Assembly: GCA_027452165.1 (NCBI GenBank)
Contig: DAIDGX010000024.1
Location: 62,001 to 126,000, forward strand
Direction of reading: 5' to 3'
Origin: Vulcanimicrobiota bacterium
GTDB taxonomy: Bacteria > Vulcanimicrobiota > Vulcanimicrobiia > Vulcanimicrobiales > Vulcanimicrobiaceae
DNA length: 64,000 nt
Shown here one piece after another: positions 26,966-34,718 of the stretch. Under the pieces are notes generated by a model. The model saw only the letters and a list, made by a program, of their open reading frames with translations, was not told where the DNA came from and made no database searches. How positions within the stretch are numbered: position 1 is the first letter of the stretch; each line of letters opens with the position of its first letter. A program made the translations under genes and the position numbers.

Positions 26966-28689
26966 GCGCAATTCCTTTTGCGGGCCACGAATGCCAACAC
27001 CTCGTCGAGCGGCCAAGCATTCACGATATCTTCTTTGGTGAGAGCTGCCCGGCGCGCCTGTCCGACCGCAAGCTCCAGATTGGCGAGGTCGGCAATGCCG
27101 TGCGCGTCGGAATCGGTGGTAAAGCGTACGCCGAACTGCTTAGCCCGGCGCACCAACGGTGCCGGCAGGTCGAGGCGCATCGCCTGCCCGTCGATCTCGA
27201 GCGCCGTGCCCGTGCGCGCAGCCGCCGCAAAAACCGCGTCGTAATCGAACTCGTATCCGGCGAAGCCCTCGAGCATGCGCCCCGTGGGATGCCCGATAAT
27301 GGTGACGAACGGGTTTTCGCAGGCGCGGATCAACCGCGCCGTCATCGCGTCGCGATCCACATTGAACGCCGTGTGTATGCTTGCGATAACGATGTCCAAT
27401 TGAGCGAGCACCTCGTCGTCGTAATCGAGCGTTCCGTCGGGGAGGATATCCACCTCACTTGCACAGAGCGTGCGAATGTTGAAGCGTCCGCCGATCTCCG
27501 TCACGCGCGCGCGCTGCTCGCGAAGACGCTGCGGATCGAGGCCGTAGGTGCTGCCGCGACCCCACGAATGATCGCTGATCGCATGGTACGCATATCCGCG
27601 TGCGGCACACGCAGCGATCATCTCCTCGAGCGAATCGCGTCCGTCACTCCACGTGCAGTGCATGTGAAAATCGCCCCGCACGTCGGCAAGTTCGATCGGT
27701 TCTGGAAGCTCGCCCCGCAACGCGAGATCGACTTCGTCGAGGCCGCTGCGCAGTTCCGGCGGCACGAATTGCATGCCGAGCGCCGCATAGACGCCGGCCT
27801 CGTGCGCGCATGTGGTCACGTCGCCGCTCTCCAGGTTCAATATCCCGTTTTCACTGACGCGCAGACCCTTACGCACCGCGTGTTCGCGCACTTTCACGTT
27901 ATGTTCGCGCGACCCGGTGAAATGCTGCAGAAGATTTCCGTACAGATGATCGGGTAACACGCGCAGATCGATCTGGAAGCCGTCCTCCAGCCAAATGCTC
28001 GTCTTCGTGGGCCCTTCGGCGACGACGGCATGCGCGCGCTCCCAGCGCGCAAAGTAGGTGGTGATGGCCCGCGCGTCGTTCGCGGTGCAGACGAGATCGA
28101 TGTCGCCGACGGTCACCTCTTGACGACGTAAGCTCCCCGCGTACACAAGACGGTCGTGCGGCGGACCGGCGCGCAGGTACGCCATCGCCTCGTGCGCGAT
28201 CCGTAGCGCCTTCGCAAGCGGCGTGCGATGCAAGCGGCCCTTGTAGGCAAGAATTCCGCGCTTCCAGTTCTCGATCGTCTTGGGCCCGAGACGCGGGATG
28301 CCGGCAAGCCGGCCATCGGCTATCGCGGCCTCGAGATCGGCAAGCGCACCGATGCCGTGCTCCTTCCAGAGCATGGCCGCCGTCTTGGCGCCGATCCCGC
28401 TGACGCCGAGCACCTCGAGGATGGTCGGCGGGAACTGTTGGTAGAGCTCGTCGAGCGCGTCGGCGCCTCCGGTATCGAGCAATTGCTCGATCGCGGCGCC
28501 GATCGACTTCCCGATCCCGGGCAGTGCAAGCAGCTCGCCCGCGGCCCGCAGATCGGCGAGCGGGGCAGCGTTCTCGACGGTTGCAGCGGCCCGCTCGAAA
28601 GCGGTGTACTTGTAGAACGTCTCGCCCGCCATCTCCATCAGCGTGCGGATTTCCAGGAGCTTCTTCGCGATTTGGGCGTTGGAGAGCAT
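26962..28689 (-). CDS. polX: DNA polymerase X with PHP exonuclease domain
   Basis: 575 residues, the normal length for bacterial PolX. Order: helix-hairpin-helix modules about 20-160 (LPGIGKSI, VSGIGAKTA, IPRLGPKTI), nucleotidyltransferase palm with EVTVGDIDLVCT carrying two metal-binding Asp, and a PHP domain about 335-570 beginning DFHMHCTWSDGRDS with later SDHSWGRG and DGTLDYDDEVL. It fills short gaps in base-excision repair and has Mn2+-dependent 3'-5' exonuclease and phosphodiesterase activity. ATG at 28689 was chosen at the family start (MLSNAQIAKKL). It is divergent from the next gene across 41 nt. Confidence 0.93.
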   Translation of the reverse strand: MLSNAQIAKKLLEIRTLMEMAGETFYKYTAFERAAATVENAAPLADLRAAGELLALPGIGKSIGAAIEQLLDTGGADALDELYQQFPPTILEVLGVSGIGAKTAAMLWKEHGIGALADLEAAIADGRLAGIPRLGPKTIENWKRGILAYKGRLHRTPLAKALRIAHEAMAYLRAGPPHDRLVYAGSLRRQEVTVGDIDLVCTANDARAITTYFARWERAHAVVAEGPTKTSIWLEDGFQIDLRVLPDHLYGNLLQHFTGSREHNVKVREHAVRKGLRVSENGILNLESGDVTTCAHEAGVYAALGMQFVPPELRSGLDEVDLALRGELPEPIELADVRGDFHMHCTWSDGRDSLEEMIAACAARGYAYHAISDHSWGRGSTYGLDPQRLREQRARVTEIGGRFNIRTLCASEVDILPDGTLDYDDEVLAQLDIVIASIHTAFNVDRDAMTARLIRACENPFVTIIGHPTGRMLEGFAGYEFDYDAVFAAAARTGTALEIDGQAMRLDLPAPLVRRAKQFGVRFTTDSDAHGIADLANLELAVGQARRAALTKEDIVNAWPLDEVLAFVARKRNCA

Positions 28690-28730
28690 CGCGTGGGATT
28701 TCTTCGGCGGCGGTGGGAACAACGCCCGCG

Positions 28731-29831
28731 ATGGCAAGGAACCGGCTCGATCCGGCGATCTTTCACCTGCCCGTCGAAAAGATGCGTGCCGGGTACTATT
28801 CGGACGCGTACTTCAACCGGGCACGCGAGATCCTCGAGCGCGACGGCTACCACCCGCGCGTGCGCATGCAAGTCTTTCAACGCAGCGACGCCGTGCTGGG
28901 CGGCATCGACGAAGCGATCGCAATCGCAAAGCTCTGCAGCGGCAGCCCGGCACCGGGCGGCGCGTGGAGCGAGGGCTGGGAGCACCTGCGCGTGCATGCG
29001 CTTTACGACGGCGATCGCATCGGCTCGTACGAAACCGTGCTGACGATCGAAGGCGACTACGCGCTCTTCGCACACCTCGAAACGCCGCTACTCGGCGTCC
29101 TCTCGCGACGCACCCGCATCGCGACGAACGCGCGCGAGATCGTGGCTGCGGCCAACGGCAAGACCGTGCTCTTCTTTCCCGCACGTTTCGATCATCATTT
29201 GGTGCAGACCGGTGACGGCTACGCCGCCTACGTCGCGGGCGCACTTGGCGTCTCGACCGACGCGAACGCCGAGTGGTGGGGCGCGCGCGGCATGGGAACC
29301 GTCCCGCATGCCCTGATCGCCGCGTATGGCGGCGACACCGTGCTCGCCACCAAAAAGTTTGCCGAACATATCGCGCCCGACGTGAACGTCATCGCGCTCG
29401 TCGATTTCGACAACGATTGCGTGACGACGAGCCTCGCGTGTGCGCGCGCCCTCGGGTCGCGACTGTGGGGCGTGCGCCTGGACACGTCGAACACGCTCGT
29501 CGATCGCTCGTTGTGGGACCGCTTCGGCACGTTCGTTCCCACCGGCGTCAACCCGCAACTCGTGCATAACGTGCGCGGCGCGCTCGACGCCGAGCGCTTT
29601 AACCACGTCAAGATCGTCGCGAGCGGCGGTTTCACCGCGGCGCGGATCGCACACTTTGAAGCGACGGGCGTGCCGGTGGACGCCTACGCCGTAGGCAGCG
29701 CCTTTTTCGAAGGATCGGGCAGCTTCGATTTCACTGCCGACATCGTGGCAATAGAACGCGACGGCGTGTGGCATGCTTGCCATAAGGTGGGGCGGCCGGA
29801 ACGGCCGAACCCGCGACTCGTTCGCGTATGA
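28731..29831 (+). CDS. Nicotinate phosphoribosyltransferase-like protein
   Basis: 366 residues. The N-terminus has GYYSDAYFNRA and MQVF, the motif of NAPRTase family members; the active-site region shows GYAAYVAGA, and the phosphate-binding strand VKIVASGGFTAARI is present with the terminal IVAIERDG. The family makes nicotinate mononucleotide from nicotinate and PRPP, feeding NAD+ salvage. The start at MARNRLDPAIFHLP agrees with family starts; a longer open frame is not supported. Divergent from polX. Confidence 0.85.
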   Translation: MARNRLDPAIFHLPVEKMRAGYYSDAYFNRAREILERDGYHPRVRMQVFQRSDAVLGGIDEAIAIAKLCSGSPAPGGAWSEGWEHLRVHALYDGDRIGSYETVLTIEGDYALFAHLETPLLGVLSRRTRIATNAREIVAAANGKTVLFFPARFDHHLVQTGDGYAAYVAGALGVSTDANAEWWGARGMGTVPHALIAAYGGDTVLATKKFAEHIAPDVNVIALVDFDNDCVTTSLACARALGSRLWGVRLDTSNTLVDRSLWDRFGTFVPTGVNPQLVHNVRGALDAERFNHVKIVASGGFTAARIAHFEATGVPVDAYAVGSAFFEGSGSFDFTADIVAIERDGVWHACHKVGRPERPNPRLVRV

Positions 29832-30397
29832 CCCCGATTTTGCGCGTGCGCGATGCCGCCTATACGTCGCACGGCCGCGCGATCGTTCCTCCGGTACGTT
29901 TCGACGTGCATGCATCGGAGCGCGTCGCACGCGTCTGCGCGAACGCAAACGAGGCGCGCGGCCTCGCAATGATGTGCGCGGCGCTTGCCCGCACCACGAG
30001 CGGCACGCTGTTGATCGGTGAGTACGACCCACGCGTACAGCCCGTGCACTGCAAACGCTTGGCCGGATACGTGGCCCACGATCCGCTGCCGCTCTCACGC
30101 GACGAGTTGCTGCGTTTTGTCGATTATCGCGCCGCGCTTTGGGATATCGATCCAGCGCGCGCGCGCGCACACGTTCACCTGCTGCTCGAACGCCTCGAAG
30201 GCTTACACGAAGCCTTCGCCTATCCGATCGCGGTCGCGTTGCTACCGTTCCCGCAGCTGCTGGTCCTCGACCGCCCGCACCCCGCATTTGCCGCGCACGT
30301 GCTCGCCGCCGCGGGTTCGTGCGCCCTCCTATCGACGCATCTCGACGAATCGTCGGCGCGCGCGTACGCGCCGGCCCTCGCGGAGGCACGCGCATGA
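29828..30397 (+). CDS. ABC-ATPase-like protein with lost nucleotide-binding motifs
   Basis: 189 residues that align with ABC cassettes from the first strand onward: VRDAAYTSHGRAIVPP, ERVARV, then the position of Walker A reads ANANEARGL instead of a P-loop, with the strand GTLLIGEYDP following exactly as in real cassettes. Walker B is LLVLDRPHP: the catalytic Glu is replaced by Arg. The LSGG signature is not visible, but a His-switch-like LLSTHLDE is. I infer a pseudo-ATPase. It overlaps the stop of the nicotinate phosphoribosyltransferase gene and the start of a membrane protein, so it may be a regulatory or structural subunit. Confidence 0.6.
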   Translation: MTPILRVRDAAYTSHGRAIVPPVRFDVHASERVARVCANANEARGLAMMCAALARTTSGTLLIGEYDPRVQPVHCKRLAGYVAHDPLPLSRDELLRFVDYRAALWDIDPARARAHVHLLLERLEGLHEAFAYPIAVALLPFPQLLVLDRPHPAFAAHVLAAAGSCALLSTHLDESSARAYAPALAEARA

Positions 30398-31053
30398 CGG
30401 CGCGCGCGCTACGAGCGCTCGTCGAAGCGCGCCTAGGCGCGGAGCGACGCGCGATCGCGTTCGCATGTGCGACCGCCGCCGTCGTCGGTTTCATTCAGCC
30501 GCACGGGATCATGACCATCACCGATCCGCTGGGCGCCGATATCGCGATACGTAGCGTGTGGCTCGCGGGGCCGATGTTCTTCTGCAGCACGATCGCAATC
30601 GCGATCGCCCTCGTGCAGGGCCCCGGACGCCATCCCTACCTCGACGCGAGCGAGTCGAGCGCGCCGCTCTTCGGTCGCGAACTCGCTCGCGCGAAAGCGC
30701 TTGTCCCGGTGATCGCATCGCTGCTCGCCGCGTTCGTGTACTGGTTTGCGCAGTTTCTCACCGGCTTCGCCGCACCGCCCACATTCTTCGCGCTTGCGCT
30801 CGCATGCGTGCTCGCAAGCGGCCTCGTCGCGTTGAACGCGACGGTGCGAAGCGGCGTCGCCAAGGCCGTTACGATCGCGCTTGCTGGGACAGTGAGCATC
30901 TGCGCGTTCGTGCTCGCCGTGTACGTCGATCCGTTTGCAAAGCAGCGAGGCGACGCCATCGGCGTCGCCTCGGAGTTGCTGTTCTGCGCGATCGTGGGGT
31001 TCTTCGCGCTACGCGAGTACGGCGAAGCGCTCGCGCGTTACGATCCCGTCTAG
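30394..31053 (+). CDS. Multi-spanning membrane protein, possible partner of the pseudo-ATPase
   Basis: 219 residues, about six hydrophobic segments (FACATAAVVGFIQ, MFFCSTIAIAIALVQG, VIASLLAAFVYWFAQFL, ALALACVLASGLVAL, a further two). No family recognised; the layout resembles an ABC-2 type permease half. ATG overlaps the preceding stop (ATGA), so it is translationally coupled to the ABC-like gene. Its 3' end overlaps the convergent PfpI-like gene by four bases. Confidence 0.55.
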   Translation: MTARALRALVEARLGAERRAIAFACATAAVVGFIQPHGIMTITDPLGADIAIRSVWLAGPMFFCSTIAIAIALVQGPGRHPYLDASESSAPLFGRELARAKALVPVIASLLAAFVYWFAQFLTGFAAPPTFFALALACVLASGLVALNATVRSGVAKAVTIALAGTVSICAFVLAVYVDPFAKQRGDAIGVASELLFCAIVGFFALREYGEALARYDPV

Positions 31054-31613
31054 ACGACTTGCGCCGCGCCCGCCGACGCGAGCTTTTCGAGCATCGCCCG
31101 GTTGAACTGCACGAGATCTTCACCGCCGCGCGTGGAGACCCAATTGGAGTCACCGACGGTCGGCTGATCGCGATAGAGACCGCCTGCGTTGCGAATGTCG
31201 TCGGCGATCGAGGACGCACCCGTGACCTGCCGGCTGCGCGCCAACTGCGACGAGATGAGCACCTGCACGCCGTGACCGACCGTGAAGATCGGTTTCTTCG
31301 CCGCGTCGAACTCGCGGACGAACCGTTGCACCTCTTTGTCCGTACGTAGCTTGTCCGGCGAGACACCGCCGGGAATGAGGAGCGCGTCGAAGTCCTCGGC
31401 CGTACAGTCGGCAACGAGCTCTTCCGCCCGCGCCGCCTGCCCTTCATCCAGACCCCGCTTGCCGCGGATCTTTTGCCGCGCACGCTCGTCCAGACCCACG
31501 ATCGTCACGATCGCGCCCGCATCTTCGAGGGCGCGCCGGGGCTCGTTCAGGTCGGCTTCTTCGAATCCATCGCCGATAAGCGCGGCGATTCGCTTGCCAT
31601 CAACACCTTGCAT
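31050..31613 (-). CDS. DJ-1/PfpI family protein without the usual Cys
   Basis: 187 residues, clear PfpI/DJ-1 fold: DGFEEADL at the start (conserved Glu of the family), ALLIPGGVSPDKLR, and a C-terminal VTGASSIADDIRNAGGLY and VSTRGGEDL. The nucleophile elbow reads FTVGHGVQ, with G113 where family members have Cys (A-I-C-H-G-P). Glyoxalase, protease or deglycase chemistry that needs that Cys would be impossible. I infer a stress-related or scaffold role. Convergent with the membrane protein. Confidence 0.8.
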   Translation of the reverse strand: MQGVDGKRIAALIGDGFEEADLNEPRRALEDAGAIVTIVGLDERARQKIRGKRGLDEGQAARAEELVADCTAEDFDALLIPGGVSPDKLRTDKEVQRFVREFDAAKKPIFTVGHGVQVLISSQLARSRQVTGASSIADDIRNAGGLYRDQPTVGDSNWVSTRGGEDLVQFNRAMLEKLASAGAAQVV

Positions 31614-31640
31614 CGTGGGGCCGAGTGTTCTCCGGGGCCG

Positions 31641-32150
31641 CTAGAGTGTCCCACCCGTCTCCTGGCAGGCCACACGCAGCAAGTAAGCAAGCTCCACCTC
31701 GATCTTCCCCAGGGCATCGAGCAGCTCGTCGCCGCGCACCGCCGCAAGGGTCGGGTTCCGCTTGGTCATATCGCTCTCGGGCACTTGGTGGCGCGGGTTG
31801 ATCTCGCGCATGTAGATGCGCGCATCGTAGCGCAGCGGCCCTTCGGGCAGAAAGAAGAGCGGATCGAGCCCAAAGGCGTACGCCTGGAGCGACAGGATCG
31901 CGGTCTTCTGGAGAAGCTCGATGGGCTTGGCCCGCAGGGCCAGCGCCAGGCGCGCAAGTGCCGAGATGCCTACCCGTTGCGAGCCCGCGAGCACGGCCGC
32001 GACCGTTTCAAGGGGCATGCCCGTGGCCTCGGCGAGGCGCCCGTGGCTCACCTCGCGCTCCTGCGCGAAGGCGGCGAGGGCGGCGCCGAAGGCTGGGCCT
32101 CCGGCGGTTCCCGTGCGCCCGTCCCAGGCAGGCTGCTGATCGTTCATCAT
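31641..32150 (-). CDS. Helix-turn-helix-like protein of unknown function
   Basis: 169 residues. About residues 20-70 resemble a Cro/CI-type HTH (AFAQEREVSHGRLAEATGMP, then LETVAAVLAGSQRVG). The C-terminal half (ELLDALGKIEVELAYLLRV) is a helical region without known motifs. It could be a regulator for the adjacent Rieske-SDR-FMN reductase genes; it starts by overlapping the Rieske stop. Start is the first of two tandem ATGs. Similarity of the HTH is only moderate. Confidence 0.45.
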   Translation of the reverse strand: MMNDQQPAWDGRTGTAGGPAFGAALAAFAQEREVSHGRLAEATGMPLETVAAVLAGSQRVGISALARLALALRAKPIELLQKTAILSLQAYAFGLDPLFFLPEGPLRYDARIYMREINPRHQVPESDMTKRNPTLAAVRGDELLDALGKIEVELAYLLRVACQETGGTL

Positions 32151-32467
32151 TCGGGCAAAGGCTCCGTGGCGAGGTAGATGGCGCCGTCGTCAACCCGCAC
32201 CTCGAAGCGCGGAATTGTGGCGTAATCGCCCAAGGTGAGCGTGCCGGTGCGCAGGTCGAAGCACCACGCATGCCAAGGGCACGTGATCGTCCGGGCCTCG
32301 AGGAAGCCGTCGGCGATCGGCCCGCCTTGGTGCGGGCAGGCGTTCTCGAGCGCGTAGAGCTCGCCCTCGGCGTTGAAGAGCGCAACCTCGTAACGTCCGA
32401 CGACGAATGCCCGCGCGCTCCCCGGGGGAAACGTCGCGAGATCCGCGACTCGAACGAACTCCGGCAC
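32147..32467 (-). CDS. Rieske [2Fe-2S] ferredoxin-like protein
   Basis: 106 residues, single Rieske domain. The cluster ligands C-x-H and C-x2-H are in ACPHQGGPI and CPWHAWCFD. This size matches NirD/dioxygenase ferredoxins, which carry electrons between a flavoprotein and an oxygenase or nitrite reductase. It sits 4 nt after an SDR and overlaps the HTH-like gene by 4 bases, in a small redox cluster with an FMN reductase. Confidence 0.88.
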   Translation of the reverse strand: MPEFVRVADLATFPPGSARAFVVGRYEVALFNAEGELYALENACPHQGGPIADGFLEARTITCPWHAWCFDLRTGTLTLGDYATIPRFEVRVDDGAIYLATEPLPE

Positions 32468-32471
32468 GCCC

Positions 32472-33239
32472 TCAAAATACCGACTTAATCATCCCACCGT
32501 CTATCGCAATCGTCTGGCCGGTGACGTAGCGCGCACCTTCGCCGCACAGGAAAGCAACCATCGGCGCGAACTCCTCGGGCGTGGCGACGCGGCCGACCGG
32601 AATATCCGCCCGCGCCGCAGCCTCCATCGCGCGATCGTCGCCGTAGAGCGCGAGCAGGCGATCGGTGTGGATGCGTCCCGTTGCAATGGCGTTGACCGTG
32701 ATGCCCTGCGCGCCGACCTCGAGCGAGAGCGTCTTGAGCGCGGAGACGAGCGCGGTGCGAAACGCGTTCGAGAGCGCAAGCGTGGGAATCGGCTGCTTGA
32801 CCGAACTCGAGGTGAGCGCCACGATGCGGCCCCATCCACGCTCGCGCATCTGCGGCACCACGCCGTCAACCAGGTGCAACATACCACGCAACACCGTGCG
32901 ATAGCCTGCGTCCCAGTCATCGAGCGATAGCTGCGTCACCGTCCCAGGCTTCGGCCCGCCCGAGTTTGCAACGAGGATGTCGATCGCACCGAAGTCGCGA
33001 CGCGCGTCGGCGAGCAATCGCGCGACCGACGCATCGTCGGTAAGATCGGCAACGTACGCGCGCGCTTCGGGTGCGCCTGCAGATTTTGCCGCGCGCGCCA
33101 CCTCCTCGAGTTCATCGCGTCGCCGCGCCGCAACGGCTAAGCGTACGCCTTCGGCCGCGAGCGCAAGCGCAACTGCTCGTCCGAGGCCCGCACTTGCGCC
33201 CGTAACAAGCGCGGTTCTGCCGCGAATACCTAAATCCAT
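32472..33239 (-). CDS. SDR-fold oxidoreductase lacking the YxxxK motif
   Basis: 255 residues. Rossmann motif TGASAGLG near the N-terminus, NSGGP for the NNAG position, and ITVNAIATGRIHTDR after the catalytic region. At the catalytic Tyr-x3-Lys position the sequence reads LALSNAFRTALV, as in a subgroup of SDRs without YxxxK, so classical ketoreduction is doubtful. ATG at 33239 touches the stop of the preceding FMN reductase (one base shared). Confidence 0.75.
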   Translation of the reverse strand: MDLGIRGRTALVTGASAGLGRAVALALAAEGVRLAVAARRRDELEEVARAAKSAGAPEARAYVADLTDDASVARLLADARRDFGAIDILVANSGGPKPGTVTQLSLDDWDAGYRTVLRGMLHLVDGVVPQMRERGWGRIVALTSSSVKQPIPTLALSNAFRTALVSALKTLSLEVGAQGITVNAIATGRIHTDRLLALYGDDRAMEAAARADIPVGRVATPEEFAPMVAFLCGEGARYVTGQTIAIDGGMIKSVF

Positions 33240-33820
33240 CAGTACGGAACCCCTTTCGCGCGCGCATCGCGCAGCGCGTTCATGTACCACACGAACTCAT
33301 CGAAGAACTCGGCGGTGCGCTCATCGGTCTTCGGATCGCTTGGCGCCCCCGCTTCGTCGAATGCGTCGGCCACGTTCGGAACGGGCAGCAACGATGGAAT
33401 CGTCACCATCCCCATCTCCGCGAGGCATGCACGTAACGTCATGGCCGCGCGCACGCCACCGAATCGCCCGTTCGAGTAACACACGATGCCGGCTGGGCGA
33501 AAGAAGTACTCTTCGAGGAAGTGATCGAGCAGATTCGTGAGCGCGGGCGGAACCGTGTGGTTGTACTCGCCGGACACGATCGCGAAGCCGTCGGCGCGGC
33601 GGAACAAATCGGCTAGCTCTTCCAAAAGTGCCGGGGCCTGCCCGCGCGGATATTCCTTGTACATGCGATCGAGCAGCGGCAGGTGCTTTTCAAGCGGATC
33701 GACCAGCACGGCTTCGATGCCACGCGCCTCGAGACGTTGCATGACGTAGCGCGCGGCCCGGATACCCTGCCGGTCGCGACGCACCGATCCGTAGATGACG
33801 GGAACGAGCAGTTTCTCCAT
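33239..33820 (-). CDS. NAD(P)H-dependent FMN reductase
   Basis: 193 residues, flavodoxin-like. VPVIYGSVRRDRQG contains the phosphate-binding GSVR, and SGEYNHTVPPALTNLLDH is the FMN-ring-binding GEYN motif of the family. These enzymes reduce FMN or quinones with NAD(P)H. It begins the Rieske-SDR-HTH cluster and diverges from the thioesterase by 47 nt. Confidence 0.88.
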   Translation of the reverse strand: MEKLLVPVIYGSVRRDRQGIRAARYVMQRLEARGIEAVLVDPLEKHLPLLDRMYKEYPRGQAPALLEELADLFRRADGFAIVSGEYNHTVPPALTNLLDHFLEEYFFRPAGIVCYSNGRFGGVRAAMTLRACLAEMGMVTIPSLLPVPNVADAFDEAGAPSDPKTDERTAEFFDEFVWYMNALRDARAKGVPY

Positions 33821-33867
33821 ACTGGCGGGCGCTTTTGCGGCCCGGCGTGAATATCCCGGCGGCAATT

Positions 33868-34245
33868 ATGAGCGAACACGAAGAAATCATCGAGCGGCGC
33901 ACCGAGATCGTCTTCCCCCACGAGACCAACGCCTATGGCACGCTCTTTGGCGGCAAGGCGCTCTCCATGATGGACGTGGTGGGGGGGATCGCCGCGATGC
34001 GCGCCTGCCGCAAGCAGGTGGTGACGGTCTCGATCGACCGGATCGACTTCAAGGAGCCGATCCGTGCCGGCGAGTTCGTGGAGACCATCGCCCGGGTCGT
34101 GCGGATCGGCACCACCTCGATCACGGTTGAGATCGAACTCTGGGCAGAGAACCCGATCTCGGGGGAGCGCCGCCTTTCGACCAGCGGCAAATTCGTCTTC
34201 GTGGCGGTCACCCCCGAGGGCAAGCCGACCCCCGTGCGCGGATAG
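33868..34245 (+). CDS. Acyl-CoA thioesterase, hotdog fold
   Basis: 125 residues. The hotdog signature is HETNAYGTLFGGKALSMMD, with the catalytic Asn/Asp helix and VSIDRIDFKEPIRAGE as the second strand. It cleaves acyl-CoA thioesters. ATG at 33868 has weak GGCGG upstream; an earlier GTG-type extension in the same frame is less likely. It is separate from the FMN reductase unit. rpsO follows after a promoter region. Confidence 0.88.
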   Translation: MSEHEEIIERRTEIVFPHETNAYGTLFGGKALSMMDVVGGIAAMRACRKQVVTVSIDRIDFKEPIRAGEFVETIARVVRIGTTSITVEIELWAENPISGERRLSTSGKFVFVAVTPEGKPTPVRG

Positions 34246-34248
34246 GCC

Positions 34249-34278
34249 TTGTCGATCGGTTCGGTTCTCTGCTACGAT
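34249..34278 (+). promoter_or_regulatory. Sigma70-like promoter of rpsO
   Basis: TTGTCG, an 18-nt spacer, TACGAT. The -10 box ends at 34278, giving a transcript that would start near 34285 and a 5' leader of about 70 nt before the rpsO GTG. Confidence 0.5.
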
Positions 34279-34288
34279 ACGCCGGTCG

Positions 34289-34318
34289 CCGGGACGGAGG
34301 CACCGCCCCTGTACCCGG
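34289..34318 (+). promoter_or_regulatory. Possible structured rpsO leader
   Basis: CCGGG (34289-34293) pairs with CCCGG (34314-34318), and GGC-ACC-GCC forms a small hairpin inside. S15 is known to bind its own leader in several phyla, using different structures, so this is a candidate autoregulatory site. The pairing is short and could be chance. Confidence 0.3.
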
Positions 34319-34353
34319 ACGAGGCTATCCTGTTGTAAGGAGTTCTTCAACCC

Positions 34354-34623
34354 GTGCCCTTGACCAAAGAACAGAAAGCCGAGCTCGCGACCAAGTACGG
34401 TCGCGGCCCGAGCGATACCGGCTCTGCCGAAGTCCAGATCGCGATCCTCACGGCGTCGATCAACCAGCTCACCGACCACCTGAAGATCCACAAGAAGGAT
34501 CATCACAGCCGCCGCGGGCTGCTGCTTCAGGTCGGCCAGCGGCGCCGTCTGCTAAACTACCTCCAGAAAAAAGATCTGGAAGGCTATCGCAAGCTGATCT
34601 CCGATCTCGGACTACGTCGCTAA
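34354..34623 (+). CDS. rpsO: 30S ribosomal protein S15
   Basis: 89 residues, typical size, all family landmarks present: [35 protein letters not shown] region and LLNYLQKKD, then the C-terminal Lys/Arg-rich tail. It binds 16S rRNA in the central domain. GTG start with AAGGAG about 11 nt upstream. A strong intrinsic terminator follows. In many bacteria pnp is directly downstream; here it is about 5.2 kb away. Confidence 0.98.
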   Translation: MPLTKEQKAELATKYGRGPSDTGSAEVQIAILTASINQLTDHLKIHKKDHHSRRGLLLQVGQRRRLLNYLQKKDLEGYRKLISDLGLRR

Positions 34624-34647
34624 CCGCAGCCGAAGCGAAATAAAACA

Positions 34648-34679
34648 AAAGGAGCCTCGCAGCAGTGCGGGGCTCCTTT
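34648..34679 (+). terminator. rpsO intrinsic terminator with GCAG cap
   Basis: A 14-bp stem (34648-34661 with 34666-34679) including one T.G wobble, closed by GCAG, followed by a short TGCT run. The apical part CTCGCA-GCAG-TGCGGG is almost identical to the pnp terminator. Confidence 0.85.
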
Positions 34680-34718
34680 GCTATGCATCGCGTTATGCGA
34701 TGTGCGATGTAACGCGCA

